Source: an uncultured Pelagibacteraceae bacterium
GTDB lineage: Bacteria > Pseudomonadota > Alphaproteobacteria > Pelagibacterales > Pelagibacteraceae
Assembly: GCA_902632935.1 (NCBI GenBank)
Contig: CACPEJ010000001.1
Location: 85,179-136,088 of the forward strand
Reading direction: 5' to 3'
Length of the DNA stretch: 50,910 bases
The translations under genes were made by a program, and so were the position numbers. The notes under the pieces are model-generated. The model saw only the letters and a program-made list of their open reading frames with translations. It did not search any database and was not told where the DNA came from. Below, piece by piece: positions 16,054 to 23,196 of the stretch (position 1 is its first letter; each line of letters begins with the position of its first letter).

Positions 16054-17328
16054 TTAGAATTGTTCAGACTCGGTTGAGCCATCCATTGCTGTAGTTGAGC
16101 TCTTTCCACTACTTATAGTATTAGATACAGCATCAAAATAAGATGTACCTACTTCTCTTTGATGTTTTACGCTTGTGTAACCATCTTTTTCACGAGCAAA
16201 TTCTTGTTGTTGTATCTTAGAATAAGCAGCCATACCTTCTTTTTTGTATTTTTCTGCTAATTCAAAAATTGCAATATTTTGTGTATGAAACCCAGCAAGC
16301 GTTATAAATTGAAATTTATAGCCCATTTTACTTATTTCTTTTTGAAATGAAGCGATTTCTTCGTCTGATAAATGCTTCTTCCAATTAAATGATGGAGAAC
16401 AGTTATATGCTAAAAGTTTTCCAGGAAATTTTTCATGAATTGCATCTGCAAATTTTTTAGCTTCTTCAAGATTAGGTGTAGCCGTTTCACACCAAATTAA
16501 ATCTGAATATGGTGCATATGCCAATCCTCTTGAAATTGCTTGTTCAATTCCTGATTTGACGTAATAAAATCCTTCAGGAGATCTTTCTCCTGTTAAAAAG
16601 GGTTTATCATTTTCGTCAAAATCATTAGTAATTAGTTTTGCAGCATTTGCATCTGTTCTAGCCAAAATTATCAATGGCACATCTGCAATATCAGCTGCCA
16701 ATCTTGCAGCCTTTAAATTTTTAATCATAGTCCCTGTCGGCACAAGTACTTTACCACCCATATGACCACATTTTTTTTCACTAGCTAATTGATCTTCAAA
16801 ATGAACACCTGCTGCACCAGCTTTAATAAACTTTTTTGTAAGTTCAAAAACATTTAATGGACCTCCAAAACCTGCTTCACCATCAGCAATGATTGGAAGC
16901 ATATAATCAATTCTTTTTTCTTTTTTCATATCACCATCTTTTAATTCCATATGTTGAATTTGGTCTGCTCTTAGCAAAGCGTTATTCATAGATTCAACAA
17001 GTTTTGGAGCACTATCATATGGATATAAAGATTGATCAGGGTACATTTCGCCAGCACTATTAGCATCTGCAGCCACTTGCCAACCACTTAAATAAATTGA
17101 TTTTAGACCAGCTTTAGCATGTTGAACTGCTTGATTTCCTGATAAAGATCCTAAAGTACTAATATAATTTTCTGTATTAAGAAGTTTCCAAAGTTTAACT
17201 GATTGTTGTTTACATAGGGAATATTCTATTTTAATTGAGCCCCTTAATCTTTCAACTTCATCGGGGGTATAATCTCTTTTAATTCCTGCAAATCTTTTTA
17301 GTTCGTATGAGATGTTTTCTGCACTCAT
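16054..17328 (-). CDS. aceA: Isocitrate lyase
   Basis: This 424-residue glyoxylate-bypass enzyme splits isocitrate into glyoxylate and succinate. The active-site signature KKCGHMGGK lies at 185-193 with the catalytic Cys187. Also present are [10 protein letters not shown] (81-90), the metal-binding [12 protein letters not shown] (145-156), and FEDQ (177-180), all standard for the family. Length matches the short bacterial form. A strong GAGG Shine-Dalgarno lies about 10 nt before the ATG. It is 52 nt downstream of a 53-codon gene on the same strand, beyond which lie the operator repeats and the divergent RamB/ScfR-type regulator. Control by that regulator in response to acetate or two-carbon supply is the natural inference. 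Confidence 0.95.
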   Translation of the reverse strand: MSAENISYELKRFAGIKRDYTPDEVERLRGSIKIEYSLCKQQSVKLWKLLNTENYISTLGSLSGNQAVQHAKAGLKSIYLSGWQVAADANSAGEMYPDQSLYPYDSAPKLVESMNNALLRADQIQHMELKDGDMKKEKRIDYMLPIIADGEAGFGGPLNVFELTKKFIKAGAAGVHFEDQLASEKKCGHMGGKVLVPTGTMIKNLKAARLAADIADVPLIILARTDANAAKLITNDFDENDKPFLTGERSPEGFYYVKSGIEQAISRGLAYAPYSDLIWCETATPNLEEAKKFADAIHEKFPGKLLAYNCSPSFNWKKHLSDEEIASFQKEISKMGYKFQFITLAGFHTQNIAIFELAEKYKKEGMAAYSKIQQQEFAREKDGYTSVKHQREVGTSYFDAVSNTISSGKSSTTAMDGSTESEQF

Positions 17329-17380
17329 AATTGGTAGTTACCTCAGAAGTTAAAATTAAAATGAAAAAGTAAAATTTGAT

Positions 17381-17542
17381 TTAGTTAGAGTCGTTAAGAG
17401 TCTCAACCAAATCTTTCATTCCACTTGAACCCCAATCACAATGGTCATCTCTCATGTAAATACCTCTGCTATTATGTCTAGCAAGGTCCTCATTTTTTAT
17501 GATTTGAGCTTCATTTTCTGTGTTTTTTTGTTTATCAGTCAT
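17381..17542 (-). CDS. Small conserved-looking protein upstream of aceA
   Basis: This 53-residue soluble protein is charged at its N-terminus (TDKQKNTENEAQIIKNED) and has a distinctive centre: LARHNSRGIYMRDDHCDWGSSGMKD. The His, Asp, Cys and Trp cluster could bind a metal or a partner, but no family is recognised. The ATG at 17542 is chosen because the only longer in-frame start (17590) would translate the operator repeats themselves into a repetitive VNFVN-like leader. It lies between the operator array and aceA on the same strand, 52 nt upstream of aceA, so it is probably the first gene of the aceA transcript and under the same regulator. Confidence 0.6.
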   Translation of the reverse strand: MTDKQKNTENEAQIIKNEDLARHNSRGIYMRDDHCDWGSSGMKDLVETLNDSN

Positions 17543-17554
17543 GTAAATCTTATA

Positions 17555-17572
17555 ATTTACAAAATTTACAAA
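17555..17572. promoter_or_regulatory. Operator copy 1: tandem ATTTACAAA x2
   Basis: Two perfect head-to-tail copies of the 9-mer ATTTACAAA lie 13 bp upstream of the ATG of the 53-residue gene. The identical 18-bp block recurs at 17629-17646 next to the divergent regulator. Position and repetition suggest binding sites for the HTH regulator encoded at 17649. Confidence 0.7.
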
Positions 17573-17595
17573 ATCCATAAAAAACCTCAATTTTA

Positions 17596-17624
17596 CTTGT
17601 AAATTAAGTAAATTTTTTGTAAAT
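17596..17624. promoter_or_regulatory. Inverted operator half-sites
   Basis: TTTGTAAAT (17616-17624) is the exact reverse complement of the ATTTACAAA unit; CTTGTAAAT (17596-17604) matches it with one mismatch, and GTAAAT occurs at 17608-17613. These sit between the two perfect tandem blocks and probably belong to the same operator array. Confidence 0.55.
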
Positions 17625-17628
17625 TAAA

Positions 17629-17646
17629 ATTTACAAAATTTACAAA
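17629..17646. promoter_or_regulatory. Operator copy 2: tandem ATTTACAAA x2
   Basis: The second perfect copy of the 18-bp tandem repeat ends 2 bp before the ATG of the regulator gene. A protein bound here would cover the ribosome-binding region DNA and promoter-proximal sequence of its own gene, which implies autoregulation. Its start is 74 bp from the start of copy 1, about seven helical turns. Confidence 0.7.
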
Positions 17647-17648
17647 AA

Positions 17649-19349
17649 ATGAAATTTAGTAGAGAAATTGGGGAAAAATTAAGAGTTTTTCGTAAAAGAC
17701 TTGGTCTTCAAGCAAAAAAATTAGCAGAACAATTAGATATATCACCAAGCTATCTGAATTTAATTGAAAGTGGAAAACGAGCAATTGATGGTGAGCTACT
17801 ATTAAAAATTTGCCAGGAGCTAAGAATTGAATTATCGGATTTAAAAAATGAGAATGATATTGATATCAGTAATTCTAAATTAGCAATTTCAAAATTTTCA
17901 AAAGTAAAAAATTTAAACAAATTAGATCTTAAAATTGGGCCAAAAATAAAAGCTTTTAGACGCCAATTGGGGCTTCAGGCCAACAAATTTGCTGAACAAA
18001 TAAATATATCACCAAGTTATTTAAATCTAATTGAATCCGGCAAAAGAAAAATTGATGGTAATTTATTAATTAAAATAAGTAAGGAACTTAGAGTGGATCT
18101 ATCAGATTTAACAAGTAAAAGTGATATAAATTTAGAAAATGATATTTCAAATCTTTTAGATGACCAGCTATTTGATGATCTGGATATTTTAGGACCTGAA
18201 GTTAAAGATTTAGTAAATACAAATCCTAAAATCGCAAAAGCTTTAATCAAACTTGGTGACAATTTTAAACAAAAAGACCACGAAATTGTTAATCAAGTAG
18301 AAAATTTATCTGGTAAAATAATTGATAATAGAAAAACTTCGTTTCCAGGTGAAGTTATATCTGATTTTTTGCAGGAAAATAAAAATTATTTTCCCAAACT
18401 AGAAAATTTTGCTAATGAAATTTTTGAAAAAGTTCAAAAAAATAATCGAACCAGATATGTTGCTTTGTGTGATTTTTTAAAAAAAGAATATTCAATAAAA
18501 GTGAGAGATTTAATACCCGAAGAAAAAAAACCATTTTCAAAAGTTTTTAATAAAAAAAATAAAGAATTATTACTCAGTGATTATAATTCATTAGAAACAA
18601 AAAAATTACATGCAGCAGCTCAAATTGCTCAAGAAGGAGCGAATGATATTATCGAAAATTATTTATCAAAATTTAAATTTCCATCAGAGGAGTCTAAAAG
18701 ATTATCTCAAGTTGCATTATTAAATTATTGTGGAGCAGCTATACTAATGCCTTATAAACTTTTTCATAATGAATGTAAGAGATTGAAATATGATCTCCAG
18801 TTATTACAAAATACATTTGCAACTTCCTTTGAACAAGTAGCTCATAGAGTAACTTGTTTACAGGATCCAGAATTACCTGGCATACCTTTTCATTTTTTAA
18901 GAGTTGACATGGCTGGAAATATTTCAAAAAGATTTTCATTATCTGGAATAGAAATTCCGAGATACGGTGGCGCGTGTCCTAGGTGGAATGTATATTCCGC
19001 ATTTACAAGACCAGGAGTAATACAAGCTGCAGTAAGTAAAATGACCAACGGTGAAAAATATGTTTGTATAGCAAAAACAGTTGAAAAAGGTGTTGGAAGA
19101 TATGGTCAATCTAAAAGTATTTTATCTATAGGTTTAGGTTGTGAAGCAAAATATGCTAAAGAATTCGTCTACACAGAAAATCTCGATATTTCTGACAAAA
19201 AAACTGAAATACCAATAGGAGTATCATGCAGAACGTGTGACAGATTAGATTGTTCTCAAAGAGCCTTTCCACCTTTACATAAAAAGTTCGATGTTGATAT
19301 AAACACAAGAGGTGTTTCAGTTTATGTGAATGATAATAATTCGAGATAA
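17649..19349 (+). CDS. RamB/ScfR-type transcriptional regulator with two tandem HTH domains
   Basis: This 566-residue regulator belongs to the short-chain-fatty-acyl / isocitrate-lyase regulator family. Such proteins normally have one XRE-type HTH, an IrrE-like middle domain and a C-terminal cysteine-rich domain. Here the HTH is duplicated: residues 7-65 and 96-154 align without gaps with about 42 of 59 identities, both containing ISPSYLNLIESGKR. The middle region has LNYCGAAILMPY (typical of the family), but no HExxH protease motif is seen. The end carries CRTCDRLDCSQRAFPP, the family's Cys cluster. It is divergent from aceA and flanked by ATTTACAAA repeats. Length exceeds the usual 450-480 residues by about the duplicated segment. 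Confidence 0.88.
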   Translation: MKFSREIGEKLRVFRKRLGLQAKKLAEQLDISPSYLNLIESGKRAIDGELLLKICQELRIELSDLKNENDIDISNSKLAISKFSKVKNLNKLDLKIGPKIKAFRRQLGLQANKFAEQINISPSYLNLIESGKRKIDGNLLIKISKELRVDLSDLTSKSDINLENDISNLLDDQLFDDLDILGPEVKDLVNTNPKIAKALIKLGDNFKQKDHEIVNQVENLSGKIIDNRKTSFPGEVISDFLQENKNYFPKLENFANEIFEKVQKNNRTRYVALCDFLKKEYSIKVRDLIPEEKKPFSKVFNKKNKELLLSDYNSLETKKLHAAAQIAQEGANDIIENYLSKFKFPSEESKRLSQVALLNYCGAAILMPYKLFHNECKRLKYDLQLLQNTFATSFEQVAHRVTCLQDPELPGIPFHFLRVDMAGNISKRFSLSGIEIPRYGGACPRWNVYSAFTRPGVIQAAVSKMTNGEKYVCIAKTVEKGVGRYGQSKSILSIGLGCEAKYAKEFVYTENLDISDKKTEIPIGVSCRTCDRLDCSQRAFPPLHKKFDVDINTRGVSVYVNDNNSR

Positions 19350-19355
19350 ATCAAA

Positions 19356-19520
19356 ATGTTAAAATTTGTAATCCCAGCAATTATTTTCTTTTTAGTTGTC
19401 CTTTTTTGGGAAAAAATTAATGAGAAAATTTATCAAAAATTTAAAATAAAGATCAATCTAATTATAGTTATGGCTGCTCTATTATTTTTGTTAGCAGTCT
19501 TAATATTGTTATATTTTTAA
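19356..19520 (+). CDS. Small two-helix membrane protein
   Basis: A 54-codon reading frame begins MLKFVIPAIIFFLVVLFW and ends in a second hydrophobic helix (INLIIVMAALLFLLAVLILLYF), with a Lys/Glu-rich hairpin between them. It starts 6 nt after the regulator stop and ends 4 nt before the TPR protein start, filling the gap exactly. That packing and the clean hydrophobic pattern argue it is real. Function is unknown. It may be translated with the TPR protein and RseP downstream. Confidence 0.65.
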   Translation: MLKFVIPAIIFFLVVLFWEKINEKIYQKFKIKINLIIVMAALLFLLAVLILLYF

Positions 19521-19524
19521 GTTT

Positions 19525-20073
19525 ATGAAAAAATTTTTAACTATTTTCCTAATTTTTTTTTTTAATTTAAGTAGTTTATTTGCAGATGAAAGAATTAAAA
19601 AACTTAATCAATTGTTTGATGATTTAAAAACTCAAAATTACTCAGCCGCGTATAAAATTGAACAAGAAATTTGGCAAATATGGAGCACACATCCAAATGA
19701 TGAAAATTTGACAATGTTATTAAATAAAGGATCAAATTTAGTAAATGAATTAAAGTATAATCAAGCAATAGATATATTTTCTAAAGCAATAAATTCGGAT
19801 CCATTATGGGCTGAGGCATGGAATAAACGTGCAACTGTATTCTATTTATCTGGTAATTTTGAAAAGTCGCAAAAAGATATTGATAAAGTTTTAGAATTAG
19901 AAAAAAGGCATTTCGGCGCTCTTGCTGGACAAGGTCTTGTAAATATTCAATTAAAAAATTATAATAAGGCTATTGAGAGTTATGAAAAAGCTAAAGAGAT
20001 ATATCCCACAATGAAATCACCAGATATGATGATAAATCAAATTAAAGAACTAATTAAAAAACAATCCATCTAA
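19525..20073 (+). CDS. Secreted/periplasmic TPR-repeat protein
   Basis: This 182-residue protein has a signal peptide (MKKFLTIFLIFFFNLSSLFA, cleavage after about residue 20). Two to three tetratricopeptide repeats follow: LNKGSNLVNELKYNQAIDIFSKAINSDPLWAEAWNKRATVFYLSGNFEKSQKDIDKVLELE covers 70-130, then a GLVNIQLKNYNKAIESYEKAKEIYP repeat. TPRs mediate protein-protein contacts. Its stop is directly followed by the ATG of rseP with no gap, so both are probably made from one transcript and may act together at the envelope. The partner is unknown. Confidence 0.8.
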   Translation: MKKFLTIFLIFFFNLSSLFADERIKKLNQLFDDLKTQNYSAAYKIEQEIWQIWSTHPNDENLTMLLNKGSNLVNELKYNQAIDIFSKAINSDPLWAEAWNKRATVFYLSGNFEKSQKDIDKVLELEKRHFGALAGQGLVNIQLKNYNKAIESYEKAKEIYPTMKSPDMMINQIKELIKKQSI

Positions 20074-21186
20074 ATGATAGATTATATATTACCATTTTTA
20101 ATACTTATCATGATTGTGGTATTCATTCATGAATACGGCCATTATTATTTTGCCAAAAGATATGGTGTTGCAGTAACTGATTTTTCAATTGGATTTGGAA
20201 AGGAAATATTTGGTTGGAATGATAAATCTGGAACTAGATGGAAAATTTGCTGGATACCTCTTGGTGGATATGTAAAATTCTTTGGAGATCGAAATGTTTT
20301 TTCACAAGCTGATCAAGAAAAATTAATAGAAAAATACAACGAAGAAGACAGGAAAAAATTATTCGTTTTAAAGCCACTATATCAAAGAGCTTTAATTGTT
20401 TTTGGTGGACCATTAGCAAACTTCTTACTCGCATTACTAATTTTCTTTTCTATTTATACTTTTGCAGGAAAAGATTTTACTCCTGCAATGATCAATGAGG
20501 TACAAAAAGATAGCCCTGCAATGATAGGTGGTTTGAAACAAAATGATATTATTTTAGAGATAGATGGAAATGAAGTTAAAAGCATTATGGATGTTTCTAA
20601 ATTTATAACGTTATCAACAGATGATTTTATAGATTTTAAGGTTAAACGTTCATACGACGAAATATTATTAAAAGTAAAACCTAAAATGGTTTTAAGTGAA
20701 GACAACCTTGGAAATAAGATTAACAAAAGGATTGTTGGAATTAAATTAAGTGCTTACAACAACGAGATAAATCATGTAAAATTAGGACCCGCACAAGCTA
20801 TATATCATGCAGCAAATGAGGTATATTTCGTAAGCATATCCTCACTTAAATATATTGGTGCAATGATTTTTGGAAAAGCTGATACTTCACAACTTGGTGG
20901 ACCAATTAGAATTGCTAAAATTTCAGGTCAGGTAGCAGAATTTGGTTTGTTGGCATTTGTTAGCATGATGGCTTATATTTCTATTAGCTTAGGATTAATT
21001 AATTTATTTCCGATACCAATGTTGGATGGAGGTCATTTAATGTTTTATGCTTTCGAAAAAGTGTTAGGACGTCCTCTATCACAAAAAACACAAGAGGGTT
21101 TTTTTCGAATCGGGATGTTTTTGCTTCTAACTTTGATGATATTTACTACATTTAATGATCTGAAAGATCTTGGCTTATTTAGTTAA
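20074..21186 (+). CDS. rseP: RIP-family site-2 zinc metalloprotease RseP/MmpA
   Basis: This 370-residue inner-membrane protease cleaves transmembrane segments such as anti-sigma factors. The zinc motif HEYGH (19-23) sits in the first helix, and the third zinc ligand is in NLFPIPMLDGGH near 310-321. Between them is one PDZ domain (about 125-200, with VQKDSPAMIGGLKQNDIILEIDG). The length matches the single-PDZ alphaproteobacterial MmpA form and not the two-PDZ E. coli RseP. It follows the TPR gene without a gap and is ended by the terminator at 21207. The usual downstream bamA partner is absent here; HU follows instead. Confidence 0.92.
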   Translation: MIDYILPFLILIMIVVFIHEYGHYYFAKRYGVAVTDFSIGFGKEIFGWNDKSGTRWKICWIPLGGYVKFFGDRNVFSQADQEKLIEKYNEEDRKKLFVLKPLYQRALIVFGGPLANFLLALLIFFSIYTFAGKDFTPAMINEVQKDSPAMIGGLKQNDIILEIDGNEVKSIMDVSKFITLSTDDFIDFKVKRSYDEILLKVKPKMVLSEDNLGNKINKRIVGIKLSAYNNEINHVKLGPAQAIYHAANEVYFVSISSLKYIGAMIFGKADTSQLGGPIRIAKISGQVAEFGLLAFVSMMAYISISLGLINLFPIPMLDGGHLMFYAFEKVLGRPLSQKTQEGFFRIGMFLLLTLMIFTTFNDLKDLGLFS

Positions 21187-21206
21187 TAAAATTCACATCT
21201 TTAAAT

Positions 21207-21231
21207 AACCCTTTAAAATTAAGGTTTTTTT
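21207..21231 (+). terminator. Intrinsic terminator after rseP
   Basis: AACC (21207-21210) plus TT pairs with AA plus GGTT (21221-21226), with a bulged C and a TAAAATT-type loop. It runs directly into seven T residues (21225-21231). It ends the TPR-rseP transcript before the HU gene. Confidence 0.65.
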
Positions 21232-21338
21232 ACTATACCAGATATTGTGTATAACTTTGAGCTAGATACTAAAAAAAGGCTTGATTTATCAATACTTTTG
21301 ATAAAGATGGTAAATAACCTAATAAAACCGGAGCTAAA

Positions 21339-21614
21339 ATGAACAAAAAACAACTAGTTGTCAAATTATCAGGCGCTTTAAACCTAAGTAAAGCTGATGC
21401 TGAAAGAACTTTTGACACGATTACCAACACTATTTTAGATGCACTAAAAGCTGATGATTCAGTCAAAATTGCAGGATTTGGTACATATAAAGTGGCTAAG
21501 AGAAAAGCGAGAGTTGGAAGAAACCCTAGGACTGGTGAGCAAATTCAAATTGCTGCATCGCAAAAGGTTAAATTCTTACCTGCCAAAGCTTTAAAAGAAG
21601 TATTCAATAAATAG
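21339..21614 (+). CDS. hup: HU-family nucleoid DNA-binding protein
   Basis: This 91-residue HU/IHF-family protein compacts and bends DNA. The family signature GFGTYKVAKRKARVGRNPRTGEQI covers 47-70; RNPRTG is the tip of the DNA-intercalating arm with its conserved Pro. The N-terminus MNKKQLVVKLSGALNLSKADAERTF forms the dimerising helices. HU rather than IHF is favoured by the arm sequence and by the lack of IHF-specific tails. A GGAG Shine-Dalgarno lies 7 nt before the ATG. It is a single-gene unit between two terminators (21207 and 21623), as expected for an abundant protein. Confidence 0.95.
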   Translation: MNKKQLVVKLSGALNLSKADAERTFDTITNTILDALKADDSVKIAGFGTYKVAKRKARVGRNPRTGEQIQIAASQKVKFLPAKALKEVFNK

Positions 21615-21622
21615 TTAATTTT

Positions 21623-21657
21623 ACAGCCTTAACGTCAAAAAGCGTTAAGGCTGTTTC
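21623..21657 (+). terminator. Strong hairpin terminator after HU
   Basis: A perfect 12-bp stem, ACAGCCTTAACG (21623-21634) with CGTTAAGGCTGT (21643-21654), has an 8-nt loop and is followed by TTT CTAT. The T-run is short, but the stem is long and begins 8 nt after the HU stop. Confidence 0.8.
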
Positions 21658-21659
21658 TA

Positions 21660-21676
21660 TATGCAAAATCTGCATA
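21660..21676. promoter_or_regulatory. Inverted repeat upstream of amtB
   Basis: TATGCA (21660-21665) and TGCATA (21671-21676) form a palindrome with a 5-nt spacer, 74 bp before the amtB start. The spacing suits a dimeric regulator, possibly a nitrogen-control operator, but no known consensus is matched exactly. Confidence 0.3.
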
Positions 21677-21749
21677 CCCAATTTTCATAATCAGCGTTAG
21701 TTTTTAGGAATTATTAAAATACAAGCACTCTCAATAACAGGGAGGTCTT

Positions 21750-23051
21750 ATGACTAAATTAATAAAAAAAATAAATGCGCCGCTTATTAGTTTAATTTTT
21801 TTATTGAACATGAGTAGTGCAGGTATGGCAGATACAACAGTTTCTGCTGAAGTAGGTTTTATTTTTAATACCTTATTATTTTTGATTTGTGGATTTCTAG
21901 TAATGTTCATGGCATGTGGTTTTGCTATGCTAGAGTCTGGAATGGTTACATCAAAAAGTGTATCCGTTATTTGTGCAAAAAATATAGGGTTATTCTCAAT
22001 TGCAGGTATAATGTTCTGGCTCGTAGGTTATAACTTAGCCTATGGTATCAGTCCGGGTGGATATATTGGAAAATTTATTCCATGGGCAGATGGTAGTAAA
22101 CTAGATACAGGTTATTCCGATGGTTCAGATTGGTATTTCCAAATGGTATTCTGTGCAACTACTGTTTCAATCGTATCAGGTACAATGGCTGAAAGAATTA
22201 AATTATGGCCATTCTTTACATTTGCTGCAATTCTATCAGGAATTATTTATCCAATCGTAATGGGTTGGCAGTGGGGTGGAGGCTGGTTAGCAGAGTTAGG
22301 ATTTGCTGATTTTGCTGGTTCGACTTTAGTGCACTCAACTGGTGGTGCAGCTGCTTTAGCTGGTGCAATGATAATTGGTCCAAGACTAGGAAGATTTACT
22401 AAATCTGGGGCTCCAGCGCCGCTTAAACCGTTTGCAGCTTCATCAATACCATTAGTAACAATTGGAGTATTTATTTTATGGCTAGGTTGGTTTGGATTTA
22501 ATGGTGGTTCACAATTAGCGTTGGGAACGGCTACGGATGCAATTGCTGTATCAAAAATATTTATTAACACATTCCTTGCTGGTGCAGGTGGTGTTATGGG
22601 TGCAGCAGTTATAACAAGATTGCATTTTGGTAAAACTGACGTAGTTCAAATGTTAAATGGATGTATTGGTGGTTTGGTTGCTATAACTGCAGAACCATTG
22701 TTACCATCACCATTTGCTGCAATTTTAATTGGTGCTGTAGGTGGATTAATCGTAGTGTATGGTACTAAACTATTATTCTCTTTAAAAATTGATGATGTAG
22801 TTGGTGCTATTCCTGCTCACTTATTCGCTGGAATTTGGGGTACGTTAATTGTCCCTGCTACAAATTCTGGTGCAAATTTTAGTACCCAGTTAATTGGTGT
22901 ATTATCAGTAAACATATTTGTGTTTATTGTAGCTTACATAGTGTTTAGCGCTATCAAAGCAACAATTGGCCTAAGGTTAAGTAAAGAAGGTGAAACCAAA
23001 GGTACTGATGTCACTGAAACTGGCGTGATTGCATATGCAATACGTGACTAA
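21750..23051 (+). CDS. amtB: Ammonium channel/transporter Amt
   Basis: This 433-residue Amt/Rh-family channel imports ammonium. An N-terminal signal-like segment (about residues 1-27, ending SSAGMADTT) is followed by 11 helices. Family motifs seen are FMACGFAMLESGMV (53-66), YNLAYG, FAGSTLVHSTGGAAALAGAMIIGPR (188-212) with the first pore His195, GWFGFNGGS, and IPAHLFAGIWGTL with the second pore His. A strong GGGAGG Shine-Dalgarno precedes the ATG. No glnK/PII gene is adjacent. The transcript is followed by a large hairpin (23064-23115) and then a strong terminator (23144-23173). The TGCA palindrome at 21660 may be its operator. Confidence 0.95.
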   Translation: MTKLIKKINAPLISLIFLLNMSSAGMADTTVSAEVGFIFNTLLFLICGFLVMFMACGFAMLESGMVTSKSVSVICAKNIGLFSIAGIMFWLVGYNLAYGISPGGYIGKFIPWADGSKLDTGYSDGSDWYFQMVFCATTVSIVSGTMAERIKLWPFFTFAAILSGIIYPIVMGWQWGGGWLAELGFADFAGSTLVHSTGGAAALAGAMIIGPRLGRFTKSGAPAPLKPFAASSIPLVTIGVFILWLGWFGFNGGSQLALGTATDAIAVSKIFINTFLAGAGGVMGAAVITRLHFGKTDVVQMLNGCIGGLVAITAEPLLPSPFAAILIGAVGGLIVVYGTKLLFSLKIDDVVGAIPAHLFAGIWGTLIVPATNSGANFSTQLIGVLSVNIFVFIVAYIVFSAIKATIGLRLSKEGETKGTDVTETGVIAYAIRD

Positions 23052-23063
23052 TTGTTAACAATA

Positions 23064-23115
23064 AGGGACTCTTCGCTCTCTGTGTATCTCCGCGATTACT
23101 CATCGAAGGGTCCCT
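23064..23115 (+). ncRNA. Long-stem RNA hairpin in the amtB 3' region
   Basis: AGGGACTCTTCG (23064-23075) pairs over its full 12 nt with CGAAGGGTCCCT (23104-23115), with a single T:G wobble. The loop is 28 nt and G/C-richer than its surroundings (CTCTCTGTGTATCTCCGCGATTAC). It begins 12 nt after the amtB stop and lacks a following T-run; the true terminator lies 29 nt further. So it is not needed for termination and could be an mRNA-stabilising element, a processed small RNA or a protein-binding site. No known family is recognised. Confidence 0.5.
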
Positions 23116-23143
23116 AAAATTCTCTTTTAAAGTTAGTTAAACG

Positions 23144-23173
23144 AAAAAAAGCCCCTCCCTCAAGGGGCTTTTT
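23144..23173. terminator. Strong bidirectional intrinsic terminator
   Basis: A-run, GCCCCT (23151-23156), 6-nt loop CCCTCA, AGGGGC (23163-23168), then TTTTTTT. The A-run before the stem makes it work in both directions, ending amtB and the convergent glycosyltransferase gene at 23197. Confidence 0.92.
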
Positions 23174-23196
23174 TTATTTTCATAAAACTTAAAGGA

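Noticed and set aside
17543..17590. Upstream start for the 53-residue gene
   Set aside because: It would translate the operator repeats into a repetitive FVNFVN segment. The repeat has an independent explanation as a binding site.
21660..21676. NtrC or sigma-54 control site upstream of amtB
   Set aside because: The TGCA palindrome has the wrong flanking bases and spacing for the NtrC consensus, no -24/-12 element is seen, and SAR11-type genomes are thought to have few sigma factors. Kept only as an unassigned inverted repeat.
22247..22570. 107-codon minus-strand frame inside amtB
   Set aside because: Antisense shadow; its Pro/Asn/Ala-rich composition mirrors Gly/Leu-rich membrane codons of amtB.
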